A stretch of DNA of 64,000 nt from Lewinella sp. 4G2 (GCF_001625015.1 NZ_LVWJ02000014.1:868001-932000); one strand, 5' to 3'; shown: positions 26,767 to 36,309, counted from the stretch's first letter. Translations and numbers: made by a program. The notes: generated by a model not told the origin, from the sequence alone.

Positions 26767-27759
26767 CTAGGGCACTTCTACGACGTTGAGGACGCGGGCG
26801 ATAATGTCCTCCTGCTTGATGTTTTCCGCTTCGGCTTCGTAGCTGAGGCCGATCCGATGGCGGAGCACGTCTTCGCAGACGGAGCGGACGTCCTCCGGCG
26901 TCACGTAGCCACGGCGTTCGAGGAAGGCCTGGGCTTTGGCGGCCAGGGCGAGGTTGATGCTCGCGCGCGGGCTACCGCCGAAGGTGATGAGTGGTTTGAG
27001 GTCGCTCAGCCGGTAGGCTTCCGGTTCGCGGGTGGCGAAGACGATGTCGATGATGTAGCGTTCGATCTTGTCGTCCATGTAGATATTCCGCACGCTGTCG
27101 CGGGCCTTCAGGATCTCCGCCGTAGTCGCCACGGGGTTCACCTTTTCGAAGCCCTGGCTGATGTTGCGGCGCATGATTTCGCGTTCGTCCTCCCGCGTCG
27201 GGTAGCCGATGGTGCACTTGAGCATGAAACGGTCCGTCTGGGCTTCCGGCAGCGGGTAAGTCCCCTCCTGTTCGATGGGGTTCTGGGTGGCGAGGACGAG
27301 GAAGGGCTCTTCCAGTTTAAAGGTTTCGTCACCAATCGTTACCTGCCGTTCCTGCATCGCTTCGAGGAGGGCGGATTGCACTTTGGCCGGCGCCCGGTTG
27401 ATCTCATCCGCCAACACGAAGTTGGCGAAAACGGGCCCTTTGCGCACGGTAAAATCGTTCACGGCCTGGTTGTAAATCATCGTTCCGACGATATCCGCGG
27501 GCAGCAGGTCCGGTGTGAATTGGATGCGGCTGAAGTCGGCCGAGATCGTCTTCGCCAGCGTGTTGATGGCCAGCGTTTTGGCGAGTCCGGGCAGCCCTTC
27601 CAGCAGGATGTGCCCTTTGCTGAGCAGCCCGAGCAGCAGCCGGTCCACCATGTATTCCTGCCCGACGATCACCTTGGAGGTCTCCTTACGGATCCGGTCC
27701 ACGACCTCGGAGTCGATGGCGATCTGTTGGTTAAGGGCGGCAATATCTACGGTGGCCAT
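26767..27759 (-). CDS. MoxR-family AAA+ ATPase
   Basis: 330 aa. Walker A in LLEGLPGLAKTLAINTLAKT (about 53-72), Walker B FVLADEINRAPAKVQSALL (about 115-135), sensor 1 LVLATQNPIEQEGTYPLPEA (about 158-177), arginine finger region DRFML, then the AAA lid ending with EDVRSVCEDVLRHRIGLSYE. MoxR ATPases act as chaperones for VWA-protein complexes, often with DUF58 and Bat proteins. Here no DUF58 is adjacent; the Bat-type genes are at 51.5-56.8 kb. It is convergent with kdsD (48 bp between stops). A copy of the 20-bp motif lies 76 bp upstream in its leader. Confidence 0.95.
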   Translation of the reverse strand: MATVDIAALNQQIAIDSEVVDRIRKETSKVIVGQEYMVDRLLLGLLSKGHILLEGLPGLAKTLAINTLAKTISADFSRIQFTPDLLPADIVGTMIYNQAVNDFTVRKGPVFANFVLADEINRAPAKVQSALLEAMQERQVTIGDETFKLEEPFLVLATQNPIEQEGTYPLPEAQTDRFMLKCTIGYPTREDEREIMRRNISQGFEKVNPVATTAEILKARDSVRNIYMDDKIERYIIDIVFATREPEAYRLSDLKPLITFGGSPRASINLALAAKAQAFLERRGYVTPEDVRSVCEDVLRHRIGLSYEAEAENIKQEDIIARVLNVVEVP

Positions 27760-27835
27760 GGGCGGATTTTTGTCTGGGGTGTGCGCGAAAATAAGGTTTC
27801 CTGCGTCTTTGCCCGAAACGCTCTATAAGGTGTTT

Positions 27836-27855
27836 TGGGCGCTGCCGCAGGTGCA
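27836..27855 (-). repeat. Dispersed 20-bp motif upstream of the MoxR gene
   Basis: Minus-strand TGCACCTGCGGCAGCGCCCA directly preceded by TTACCT, so the merged string TACCTTGCACC resembles a -7 box running into the motif. It is 76 bp before the start at 27759. Confidence 0.75.
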
Positions 27856-28130
27856 AGGTAAGGATAAGGGGGGAGGGATTGGGATCGACCTTTATTGGCT
27901 GGACTGTAAGGGCTCCTTTAATAATTTGCTCAATAGCTGATGGAAGAAAAGTGCTTACGGTACTACCTTAAATCATTGAACTGCAAGGGACGCCCGTGGC
28001 GGACTCAACACAAAAGGCAAAAAAACTCAAAAAAGGCGATGCCGTCCGTATCCAATCTTCTACTCTTCCTTACCAACTTATATTTCTTGTCGCTAATGGA
28101 GGATTATAATCCACACTTCTTAATCGTCTC

Positions 28131-29031
28131 TATCGCCCAATACTTCTTTGCGAAACTAAAAAACAGGCGGAGCCACAATCAAACTTTGAGCTAATAGCTG
28201 TCCACGCATGTTTCGCCAAGAGGATCAAGATGTTTGAGACGAAAGAGAAGGACGATACCGGCTTCTCTCCCCTCTCTATCGCCCTATACTTCTTTGCGAA
28301 ACTAAAAAGCAGGCGGAGCCACAATCAAACTTTGAGCTAATAGCTGTCCACGCATGTTTCGCAAAGAGGATTAAGATGTTTAAGACGAAAGAGAAGGACG
28401 ATACCGGCTTCTCTCCCCTCTCTATCGCCCTATACTTCTTTGCGAAACTAAAAAGCAGACGGAACTACAATCCAACTTTTAGCTAGTAGCTGTCCACGCA
28501 TGTTTCGCAAAGAGGATCAAGATGTTTAAGACGAAAGAGAAGGACGATACCGGCTTCTCTTCCCTCTCTATCGCCCTATACTTCTTTGCGAAACTAAAAA
28601 GCAGGCAGAGCCACAATCCAACTTTGAGCTAATAGCTGTCCACGCATGTTGCGCAAAGAGGATCAGGATGTTTAAGACGAAAGAGAAGGACAATACCGGC
28701 TTCTCTCCCCTCTCTATCGCCCTATACTTCTTTGCGAAACTAAAAAGCAGGCGGAGCCACAATCCAACTTTTAGCTAGTAGCTGTCCACGCATGTTTCGC
28801 AAAGAGGATCAGGATGTTTAAGAAGAAAGAGAAGGACGATACCGGCTTCTCTCCCCTCTCTATCGCCCTATACTTCTTTGCGAAACTAAAAAGCAGGCGG
28901 AGCCACTATCCAACTTTGAGCTTACAGCTGTCCACGCATGTTTCGCAAAGAAGATCAAGATGTTTAAGACGAAAGAGAAGGACGATACCGGCTTCTCTTC
29001 CCTCTCTATCGCCCTATACTTCTTTGCGAAA
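28131..29031. repeat. Tandem array of 146-bp units, six full copies and a partial
   Basis: Units begin with TATCGCCC at 28131, 28277, 28423, 28569, 28715, 28861 and (partial) 29007, exactly 146 bp apart each time. Every unit carries CTTTGCGAAAC (for example 28292-28302) and, about 53 bp later, GTTTCGCAAAG (28356-28366). It also has an AGAGAAG / CTTCTCT hairpin around GACGATACCGG. Copies differ by scattered point changes (for example GTTGCGCAAAG near 28649). Since 146 is not a multiple of 3, reading frames shift each unit; the short frames across it are not conserved proteins. It sits in the gap between moxR and the 137-aa/DUF4132 genes. The stretch 27856-28130 before it holds nothing recognisable. 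Confidence 0.95.
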
Positions 29032-29103
29032 TAAGTAAAGCGTCTACCCAACCTAGCGGCAATGCAAGAAGACTAAAATAATTCACTTTTTAGTTACATA
29101 CCA

Positions 29104-29134
29104 TTGTAGAATACTCAAATAAAGTATATATTTG
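29104..29134 (+). promoter_or_regulatory. Promoter for the 137-aa gene: TTG plus TATATTTG
   Basis: TTG at 29104-29106 and TATATTTG at 29127-29134, spacing 20 bp. This is an exact TAnnTTTG box at the spacing expected for Bacteroidota sigma factor. Predicted start near 29141, leader about 70 nt. It lies about 100 bp after the 146-bp array. Confidence 0.6.
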
Positions 29135-29208
29135 TTTCGTCGCTAGCTATTCAACACCAATTTGTTGTTACTCCAGCGATAGAATAACCCTCCCTTCAAC
29201 TTCATCCC

Positions 29209-29622
29209 ATGCAAGCCATCTCCATTCAACTCAAGCGACTTGGTAAGAAGAAGATCCGGCGGATAGATTACGAGTTGCCACCGGTGCAGGACCTGCGGGG
29301 ATTGCTCGAGGCGATCGTCCGGCAGGAGGTAGCCAAGTTTAATGCTAAACGGGAAGAGGTACAATTGATGCCCTTTCTCACACCGGGAGATATCGAACGG
29401 CAATCCCAGGACGGCAAGGTGGGCTTTGGTGACATCGCCAACCGCAATCTCGCGGAGGTCGAGCAAAGCATCGAGACCGCATTGCTGGCTTTTAAGGATG
29501 GTCTTTTCATCGTCTTCCATAATGACGTCGAGCTCCGTTCGTTGGAAGATCCGGTCACCCTGACGGAAGACAGCGAACTGGCTTTCTTGCGGATGACGTT
29601 TTTGACGGGGACTTTTTGGTAG
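29209..29622 (+). CDS. Unknown 137-aa protein preceding the DUF4132 gene
   Basis: 137 aa, soluble, no signal peptide. Begins MQAISIQLKRLGKKKIRRID with a strand-rich start resembling a ubiquitin-like or beta-grasp layout (IQLKRLG, then YELPPVQDLRGLLEAIVRQEV). Then follow VQLMPFLTPGDIERQSQDGK and a FKDGLFIVFHNDVELRSLED segment, and the C-terminus LTEDSELAFLRMTFLTGTFW. No family recognised. It has its own promoter and lies 146 bp before the 1675-aa DUF4132 gene in the same direction, so it may act with it (inference by proximity). Confidence 0.8.
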   Translation: MQAISIQLKRLGKKKIRRIDYELPPVQDLRGLLEAIVRQEVAKFNAKREEVQLMPFLTPGDIERQSQDGKVGFGDIANRNLAEVEQSIETALLAFKDGLFIVFHNDVELRSLEDPVTLTEDSELAFLRMTFLTGTFW

Positions 29623-29628
29623 TTTATA

Positions 29629-29697
29629 GTCTGTAGTCTATGGTCTACAGTCTGTAGTCGGCAGTCCCGCACTACAGACTATAGACTACAGACTATT
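29629..29697. repeat. Short palindromic repeat island TAGTCTGTAGTCTA
   Basis: Direct and inverted copies of AGTCTGTAGTCTA-like words on both arms (TATAGTCTGTAGTCTATGG ... CTACAGACTATAGACTACAG), able to fold back on itself. It fills the gap between the 137-aa gene and the next motif copy. Confidence 0.65.
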
Positions 29698-29710
29698 GAC
29701 CCTTTACCTC

Positions 29711-29730
29711 GCACCTGCGTCAGCGCCCAT
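29711..29730 (+). repeat. Dispersed 20-bp motif upstream of the DUF4132 gene
   Basis: CGCACCTGCGTCAGCGCCCA, preceded by CCCTTTACCT (a -7-like stretch), 38 bp before the ATG at 29769 and in gene orientation. Confidence 0.75.
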
Positions 29731-29768
29731 ATCCTACTCAATTACACGAACACACATAAACCAACACC

Positions 29769-32700
29769 ATGATCACATCGGAACAGGCGGATAAAGTATT
29801 TAAGGCGAATAAGGCGGCGGCACGAAAATTTTCCGTGTCGGACGTATTTATGGGCCGGTATAAGGAGTTGAGCGCCATCATTCGTAAGGGGTACCGTTTG
29901 AAGGGGAAGCGATCTCCAAAACAAGCTTATCTGGAGCATTTTCGGGCGGAGGAGAACCCTTGGGTGAGCTCTACCGGGGAGCGACTGGCCGAAGCACTCT
30001 TTGGGGAGCACGGCGCAGTTCACGCCAGCCGCGCCTGGGAATTACTGGGGCAGTTGCCCTACCAGACGGGGTACAGCCGCCGTCCGTTTCGATCCTCCGC
30101 CGCCGTGCATTCGCTGGAGAGGAAACTGAATTTCTTCCACCAGTGGGCCCAGGCTTGTGAGCAGGGGTTCCACCCGTTTACGGTAGCCGATACGATGCGA
30201 TACGCCGTGTACTACAGCCGGGAGACCACCGCCTTCAGCCCAATGATTGCCGCCGCTCTGGAAGCGGAGGGGCCACGGGGAGAGCTGCACGAACTGGCCT
30301 GGGACATCCTCCAGGGAGAAGACGAAATTGGTGCCGTAAACCGCGCGTTGATCCAGGGCCTACTGATGACCGACCAGCCGGAAAGCTGGGAAATGGTGGA
30401 AAAATTATTACTCGCCGCCCAGCGGGAAGAAGGTCTGCGGCAGACCATTTTTGAAACCGTAGACGAAGGCCACATTGGTGCCTTCCGCCACTTCATCGAA
30501 TTGATCCGGACACACGATCTGGCCCGCTTCAGTTCTGTCATCCGTGGCGTGGACGTCTGGTTTGGTTTCGGCTGGGAAGCCCCGAAGAAAAAGACGATCA
30601 ACCGCGCACTGGAGATCGCGGCGGCGTGCCTGCAGGACGTTGAGGCGACCAACCGCTACGCAAATTCTAAGGATAGCCTGGAGTTTTACGTGGCCTTGTG
30701 GTCCGTTGCCGTGCAGAACGTGCTCAACGTACTGCCGACGGCGGCCGACATCATTCTGAAGGGCAACCGGACCCAACAGCTTGGTGCGTGTTATTTGATG
30801 ATCCAAACCGGTTACAGCCACGATAGCATCAGCCAGTATTTCGAGGGGCAGTTTGGGCAGGATATCCTGTTGGACTATTACGTGACGCGCATCATGCCGG
30901 ACGACACGCCGATCAGCGACCAGATGATGGAGCAATTGATCGCCCACGCTCAGTCGCTACCGAAGGATGGAAAAACCTACGAATCTGGCGTCTTCGAATG
31001 GATGGCCCCGAAGCTTACGCCCGAATACTTCTACGACTTCCTGATCCGGGAGGGGCAGGACCACCAACGTCACCGTTTGGCGGAGGACCTGTCCGCCCTG
31101 CCGAGTAATTCCCGGGAGTCGCTTCTGCGCAAGTTGTTCCCCGACCATTATACCTGGTCGATGCGCTACGACACCAACAAGAATCGCAAGCCGATCGCGC
31201 CGGCCGACCAGGGGTGGACGCGCAAGGTCATGCACCAGGCAATTACCGACCGGAACACCTCCGTGATGGCGACGGGGTTAACGCTGCTCCGGTCCGTCCC
31301 GCTAACGGACACCGACGTGGAAGTCGTCACCGGCCTGCTCAAGCGAAAGGGGAAGGACCTACGCGGCTCGTTGATCCAACTCATCCTCGCCCAACAGGAA
31401 CCAAAAATCAAGGAATTCGAGAGCCGCTTGCTACAAGCGAAAACCGTGGACCAGCGCCTGGCGGGCCTGGAAGTCCTTAGTGTACTGAACGAACGGGGCG
31501 CCATGCCGGAGTACGTTGCAACTAGCGTGGCGACTTACCTCGAACGGGGTACTTTTTCCAAGAATGAATCCGTCCTGCTGGAACGTTTCAACCCGCCAGA
31601 AGAGCGGGATACCTTCTCGATAGCGAACGGCTTCGGGGTGGTGGATTACGATAATGTGCGTCCGCTGATCACACCACAGTTGAAGTTTAAGGCACCATCG
31701 TCCGGTGGGCTCCTCAGTAAAGTATTCGGAACCCGCCAGGTCTTTCTCTTCGCCAAGTTCGTGGATGCGGCTAAAATTCGGAGCGCCATCGAGGGCCTGG
31801 CCGCCGTCGTACGGGAGAACGCGACTTACGAGTACACGAGCGTTTATAATGATAGTTACGAGGAAACGTTCCTGTTACAGAACGCCATCAACCTCTTGCG
31901 GCCCAACCATACCTTTACCGCTCCGGTAGACCGGGTCAATGACCTGCCCCTCGCCGAAAAGTGGAAAGCCTGGTACGATGGTTCCGGCCTCAACGATTTT
32001 GAACTGCTCTTCCTTTACGCTTACCTGAAGGGGAAAGGCGGCAACATCGGTAAGACCTGGTACCGGCAGCTGCGGGACCAGTACTACCCCGAGATCAAGG
32101 ACGTAGACACACTGGTGGGCGAGCGGGGTGCCTGGGATACCCTGCGCAGTAACCTGTCAACCGTTGCCCACGCCTTTTACTACGCCTACGCGGACCTGGC
32201 CACGCTTGATCAATTCCAGGTCGATATGCTGGAAGATATGCTCGCCCGCTGGCCCAATGATCAACGGCGTAACATCACGACTAAATCCCGGTGGGGTTAC
32301 GATGAGACTTCCAAGTGGGTAGACCTAGTTACCCGACTTCACCCGGGCGTCTACAGTTGGCAGCCCCACGACCGTGGTCTGGGTACCGCGGAGCCAGCGA
32401 CCCTGAGTCAGTATTATGATTTAAACCAATTGATCTTTGCGGCCTCACGCAGTAGTGCCTACCCGCCGCAACCGCTGCACGAAACGATCAATACCCAACA
32501 GCACAGTGGCTACTACTCACGCAGTAGAGGAGATACCGTACTCGCCAGACTACTGCACAAACGCGGGAGCATAACGGCGGACGAACTACTCGTCCACGCC
32601 CTCATCGATTCCCATTTCCTGGGAAGTCTCCACAACGCCGAGGCCATCAACGCCAGGAATACGAACCCCACCGACCCGTGGCCGGAGGGTTTAGTGGATG

Positions 32701-34796
32701 ACCTCGCCGTCAACCTGCTCGCCGTCGAGTTGGACCGGGGCGACCTCGCCACCGAAGCCACGCCGTACACCAACAGCCTCAAGCGAGTGGAAGGTGCTAA
32801 TTACCTCGTAGAGCTAGCCGCGCGGATGGGAAAGGAAACCCTCCACCGGGGCTACAGCTACGGCAACGATACGACGCGCAAAGAGAGCTTCAGCGCCCTC
32901 ATCAAAAAGACCGTCCCGACGGAGGTGGACACGGTGGAAAGCTTCAACCAACAAGCCCGCGCCGTAAAGGTGACCGACAAACGCTGGTTGGAGATCGCCA
33001 TGTACGCCCCCCAGTGGGCCACGTGGATCGGGGAGATGTTGAACATCAAGGACTTGGAATCCGCCGTCTGGTGGTTCCACGCCCACGCCAGCGAATATTC
33101 CAGTGAGCAGAAGGCCGGTATCGTTGCCCGGTACAGCCCCATTGAAATGGCCGATTTCCGGGAGGGCGCCATCGACATCGACTGGTTCGCGGAAGTGTAC
33201 GATGCCGTCGGGAAGAAGACCTGGAAAATGCTGCACGACGCGGCGAAGTTCGTCACGGACGGAAATGGCCACCGCCAGGTTAAACTCTACTCCGGCATCA
33301 TGCTGGGCGAGACCAAGATCACCGAGACGCTCAAAAAGATCAAGGAGAAGCGGGATAAGGTGTACGTGAAAGGACTTGGGCTCGTCCCCCTCAGCAAGAA
33401 GATCCCGCGCAAGGATACCCTGAAGCGGTACGAGCTTTTCCAGCAATTCCTCCACGAGAGCAAGCAGTTTGGCAACCAGCGGCGGGAAAGCGAAAAGAAG
33501 GCCGTGGAGATCGGCATTGAAAACCTGGCCCGAAACGCAGGTTACAGCGACCCCGTCCGCTTCAGCTGGATCATGGAAGGCCAGGCTACCCGCGCCATTA
33601 TGGAAGAGTCCGTAGTGGAGATCGACCAGACGCAAGTCCGGTTGGTGATCGACGATTTTGGCAAAGCCGATATCCTGGTCACTAAGGCCGGGAAGAGCCA
33701 GAAGTCCATCCCCACCAAACTGCGAAAGCACAAGGACATTCTCCGCCTTAAGGCACACAAGGCTAAGTTGCGGAAACAGTACAGCCGGACCCTCAAGTCC
33801 CTCGAGCGAGCGATGGTGGACGGCCAGACCTTTACCGTGGAGGAGATCGCGGAGATCAACGACCACCCCGTGGTGAAGACGCTACTGGCGAAGCTCGTTC
33901 TCTTTCACCCCGAAAAGCAACTGACGGGTTTCTGGGCCCACGGCATGCTCATCGACGTAACGGGTAAAGCCCATGAGCTGGGCCGGGACGAAGTCGTCCG
34001 CATCGCCCACCCTACGGATCTCTACGCCACCGTGCAGTGGGATTTGTTCCAGCGGTACGCCTTCGACGAAAAGTTGGTGCAGCCCTTCAAGCAGATCTTC
34101 CGGGAGCTGTACCTACCTACGGCGAATGAGCGGGAGGAGCAGTACAAATCCAGCCGTTACCAAGGTAACCAGGTGCAGGTGAAGAAGACCGTCGCCCTGC
34201 TCACCAGCCGCGGCTGGACGGTAGACTACGATTCCGGTCTCCAGAAAGTGGACTACAAACGCGGCGTTGTCGCCTCCCTCTATGCCATGGCCGACTGGTT
34301 CTCCGCCGCTGAGATCGAAGCACCTACGTTGGAATACGTGGCCTTCCACAGCCGTTCGCACTACCGCGCCGTGGGGCTGGACGAGATCGATCCGATCCTC
34401 TTCAGCGAAACGATGCGAGACGTGGACCTGGTCGTCAGCGTCGCTAACGCGGGGCAGGTCGATCCCGAAGCGAGCCATTCCAGCATGGAGATGCGGGCTG
34501 CTCTGGCGCGGGAATCCGCCCGGCTCTTCCGCTTGGAAAACGTGGAGGTGAAGGAGCGATTCATCGTCATCGACGGGCTGCACGGTACCTACTCAATCCA
34601 CCTGGGTAGTGGGATGGTGAGCAAGAATGGTTTGCAATTGGGCATCATCCCCGTCCATTCCCAGCACCGGGGGCGGGTATTCCTTCCCTTTGTGGATGAC
34701 GACCCGAAATCAGCGGAAATCATTAGTAAGATGAAGCTGCTGGCGGAGGATGACCGGATTAAGGATCCGACGGTGTTGGCGCAGTTGATGAAGTAG
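29769..34796 (+). CDS. Giant DUF4132-domain protein (YehI/MolR-like)
   Basis: 1675 aa, cytoplasmic by composition, largest gene in the window. The first about 1100 residues are helical, HEAT/ARM-like (for example LAGLEVLSVLNERGAMPEYV; LLHKRGSITADELLVHALID). The DUF4132 region lies at about 1230-1480: GYSDPVRFSWIMEGQATRA, VRLVIDDFGKADILVTKAGK, then a basic helix SIPTKLRKHKDILRLKAHKA. A conserved C-terminal part follows with AHGMLIDVTGKAHELGRDEV, RIAHPTDLY and SSRYQGNQVQVKKTVALL, ending in a stretch with SSMEMRAALARESARLF and HGTYSIHLGSGMV. The E. coli relative, recalled as YehI, is about 1200 aa and encoded with MoxR/VWA/SWIM proteins. Here the YehP-like VWA gene is at 14435. Biochemical role unknown in the family. 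Confidence 0.92.
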   Translation: MITSEQADKVFKANKAAARKFSVSDVFMGRYKELSAIIRKGYRLKGKRSPKQAYLEHFRAEENPWVSSTGERLAEALFGEHGAVHASRAWELLGQLPYQTGYSRRPFRSSAAVHSLERKLNFFHQWAQACEQGFHPFTVADTMRYAVYYSRETTAFSPMIAAALEAEGPRGELHELAWDILQGEDEIGAVNRALIQGLLMTDQPESWEMVEKLLLAAQREEGLRQTIFETVDEGHIGAFRHFIELIRTHDLARFSSVIRGVDVWFGFGWEAPKKKTINRALEIAAACLQDVEATNRYANSKDSLEFYVALWSVAVQNVLNVLPTAADIILKGNRTQQLGACYLMIQTGYSHDSISQYFEGQFGQDILLDYYVTRIMPDDTPISDQMMEQLIAHAQSLPKDGKTYESGVFEWMAPKLTPEYFYDFLIREGQDHQRHRLAEDLSALPSNSRESLLRKLFPDHYTWSMRYDTNKNRKPIAPADQGWTRKVMHQAITDRNTSVMATGLTLLRSVPLTDTDVEVVTGLLKRKGKDLRGSLIQLILAQQEPKIKEFESRLLQAKTVDQRLAGLEVLSVLNERGAMPEYVATSVATYLERGTFSKNESVLLERFNPPEERDTFSIANGFGVVDYDNVRPLITPQLKFKAPSSGGLLSKVFGTRQVFLFAKFVDAAKIRSAIEGLAAVVRENATYEYTSVYNDSYEETFLLQNAINLLRPNHTFTAPVDRVNDLPLAEKWKAWYDGSGLNDFELLFLYAYLKGKGGNIGKTWYRQLRDQYYPEIKDVDTLVGERGAWDTLRSNLSTVAHAFYYAYADLATLDQFQVDMLEDMLARWPNDQRRNITTKSRWGYDETSKWVDLVTRLHPGVYSWQPHDRGLGTAEPATLSQYYDLNQLIFAASRSSAYPPQPLHETINTQQHSGYYSRSRGDTVLARLLHKRGSITADELLVHALIDSHFLGSLHNAEAINARNTNPTDPWPEGLVDDLAVNLLAVELDRGDLATEATPYTNSLKRVEGANYLVELAARMGKETLHRGYSYGNDTTRKESFSALIKKTVPTEVDTVESFNQQARAVKVTDKRWLEIAMYAPQWATWIGEMLNIKDLESAVWWFHAHASEYSSEQKAGIVARYSPIEMADFREGAIDIDWFAEVYDAVGKKTWKMLHDAAKFVTDGNGHRQVKLYSGIMLGETKITETLKKIKEKRDKVYVKGLGLVPLSKKIPRKDTLKRYELFQQFLHESKQFGNQRRESEKKAVEIGIENLARNAGYSDPVRFSWIMEGQATRAIMEESVVEIDQTQVRLVIDDFGKADILVTKAGKSQKSIPTKLRKHKDILRLKAHKAKLRKQYSRTLKSLERAMVDGQTFTVEEIAEINDHPVVKTLLAKLVLFHPEKQLTGFWAHGMLIDVTGKAHELGRDEVVRIAHPTDLYATVQWDLFQRYAFDEKLVQPFKQIFRELYLPTANEREEQYKSSRYQGNQVQVKKTVALLTSRGWTVDYDSGLQKVDYKRGVVASLYAMADWFSAAEIEAPTLEYVAFHSRSHYRAVGLDEIDPILFSETMRDVDLVVSVANAGQVDPEASHSSMEMRAALARESARLFRLENVEVKERFIVIDGLHGTYSIHLGSGMVSKNGLQLGIIPVHSQHRGRVFLPFVDDDPKSAEIISKMKLLAEDDRIKDPTVLAQLMK

Positions 34797-34800
34797 TTCA

Positions 34801-34912
34801 GTTGCAATTATCAAGTTGCGAGTTGCAAGTAGCGAGTGTCGAGTATCGAGTTGCGAGTACTCGACACTCGCAACTTTATTCTCGCAACTCGATTCTTGCA
34901 ACTTGACACTGG
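34801..34912. repeat. Low-complexity palindromic island of GAGTTGCGAGT words
   Basis: Repeats of GAGTTGCGAGT, GAGTGTCGAGT and GAGTATCGAGT followed by their reverse complements (ACTCGACACTCGCAAC), able to form a long hairpin. Similar islands lie at 53302-53440 and 54258-54312. Positioned just after the DUF4132 stop and before trkA. Confidence 0.75.
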
Positions 34913-34968
34913 GATTTGAGTTGCTTTAGGTATCGGCCGTACCTTCGCGCCATCCCAGAAGCAGCTGC

Positions 34969-36309
34969 ATGAACATCGTCATCGCCGGAGCCGGAGACGT
35001 AGGCTTCCACCTCGCCAAACTCATGGCTACCGAGAACCAGGACATTATCCTCATCGATAAAGACGAGGAGGTGCTGGAGTACGCCGGTAGCCACCTGGAC
35101 GTGCTGACGATTCGCGGGGATTCGACGAGTCTGGAAACCCTCGAACGCGCGCGCATCAGTTCGGCGGACCTCATGCTGGCCGTGACGACCTCCGAGAAGA
35201 CGAACATGATGACGGCCATCATCGCCAAGAAGCTGGGCTGCCGCCGCGTAGTGGCCCGGGTGGACAACGAGGAATACACCACGGCTGCCAACGAAAGCAC
35301 GATCTGTTCGCTGGGTATCGACCAGATCATTAGCCCCCGGCAGTTGGCGGCGGAAGAGATCGTCCGCCTCATCAAACAGTGTTCCTTTACGGACATCTTT
35401 GAGTTCGAGAACGGTAAACTCGTTTTACTCGGGACGACGCTGGACGACCACTCCCCGCTGGTCGGGCTGCGCCTTAGTGAGATGGACCAATTCGAGAGTA
35501 GCGTGGACCTGCACCCCATTGCCGTACTGCGGGGCAACGAAACCATTATTCCGAAAGGGTTTACTACGCTGCGGCGGGGGGACCATATCTACTTCATCAC
35601 CAAACCGGATCAGAAGAAGAACGTGGAGGCCTTCGTGGGCAAGAAGCAGCAGACCGTGCGCAGCATCCTCATCCTGGGCGGAACGGACCTGGCCATTTCG
35701 ACGGCGCGCTTACTCATGGATGAGTACCACGTCACGATCGTGGAAAAGAGCAAACGCCGCTGCCAATTCATTAATGAGCAGCTGAATAACGTCCTCGTCA
35801 TCAAGGGAGACTACAACAATGTGGACCTCTTGGAGGAGGAGGGGTTGGACCGCATGGATGCCTTCATCGCGCTAACGGGTAACGCGGAGACGAACATCAT
35901 CTCCTGCCTCACGGCGCGCAACCACGGCGTCTTTAAGACCATCGCCCAGGTGGAGAACAAGGCGTACATCCACATTAGTCAGAACATTGGCGTGGATACC
36001 CTCATTAATAAAAAGCTGCTCGCAGCCAACAGTATTTTCCACCACGTCCGGAAGGGAAACATCGAGGCCATCACCAGCCTCCAGGGCGTGGACGCCGAGG
36101 TGATCGAGTACGTCCTGACGAAGACCAACCAGCTCACGAAGAAGCCGCTGAAGAAGTTACACTTCCCCGATACCGCGTTGGTTGGTGGTATTATCCGCGG
36201 CGAGAAAACGATGATCCCGGACGGTGATACGCAGATGGAATTGGGCGATAAGGTGATTGTGTTTGCCCTACCTTCGGCCATCAAACGGCTGGAAGAGCTC
36301 TTTAGGTAG
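34969..36309 (+). CDS. trkA: Trk-type potassium uptake regulatory subunit TrkA
   Basis: 446 aa. Peripheral membrane NAD-binding regulator of the TrkH channel. Two RCK modules are visible: first Rossmann loop MNIVIAGAGDVGFHLAKL (residues 1-18) with IILIDKDEEVLE and DLMLAVTTSEKTNM; first TrkA-C near 140-225; second Rossmann-like ILGGTDLAISTARLL near 235 with IVEKSKRRCQF and ALTGNAETNII; second TrkA-C near 365-446. Length and duplication match the E. coli-type TrkA (458 aa). 98 bp upstream of trkH on the same strand, so one operon. Confidence 0.95.
   Translation: MNIVIAGAGDVGFHLAKLMATENQDIILIDKDEEVLEYAGSHLDVLTIRGDSTSLETLERARISSADLMLAVTTSEKTNMMTAIIAKKLGCRRVVARVDNEEYTTAANESTICSLGIDQIISPRQLAAEEIVRLIKQCSFTDIFEFENGKLVLLGTTLDDHSPLVGLRLSEMDQFESSVDLHPIAVLRGNETIIPKGFTTLRRGDHIYFITKPDQKKNVEAFVGKKQQTVRSILILGGTDLAISTARLLMDEYHVTIVEKSKRRCQFINEQLNNVLVIKGDYNNVDLLEEEGLDRMDAFIALTGNAETNIISCLTARNHGVFKTIAQVENKAYIHISQNIGVDTLINKKLLAANSIFHHVRKGNIEAITSLQGVDAEVIEYVLTKTNQLTKKPLKKLHFPDTALVGGIIRGEKTMIPDGDTQMELGDKVIVFALPSAIKRLEELFR

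Noticed and set aside
27940-28194. 84-aa frame before the array
   Set aside because: No recognisable motif, overlaps the first repeat and lacks a promoter.
28131-29031. CRISPR array
   Set aside because: Period 146 with similar sequence throughout each unit; no short identical repeats with unique spacers, and no cas genes.
28130-29051. Repeated 63-64-aa minus-strand frames in the 146-bp array
   Set aside because: The unit length shifts frame each copy, so the recurring frames reflect the DNA repeat, not a conserved protein.
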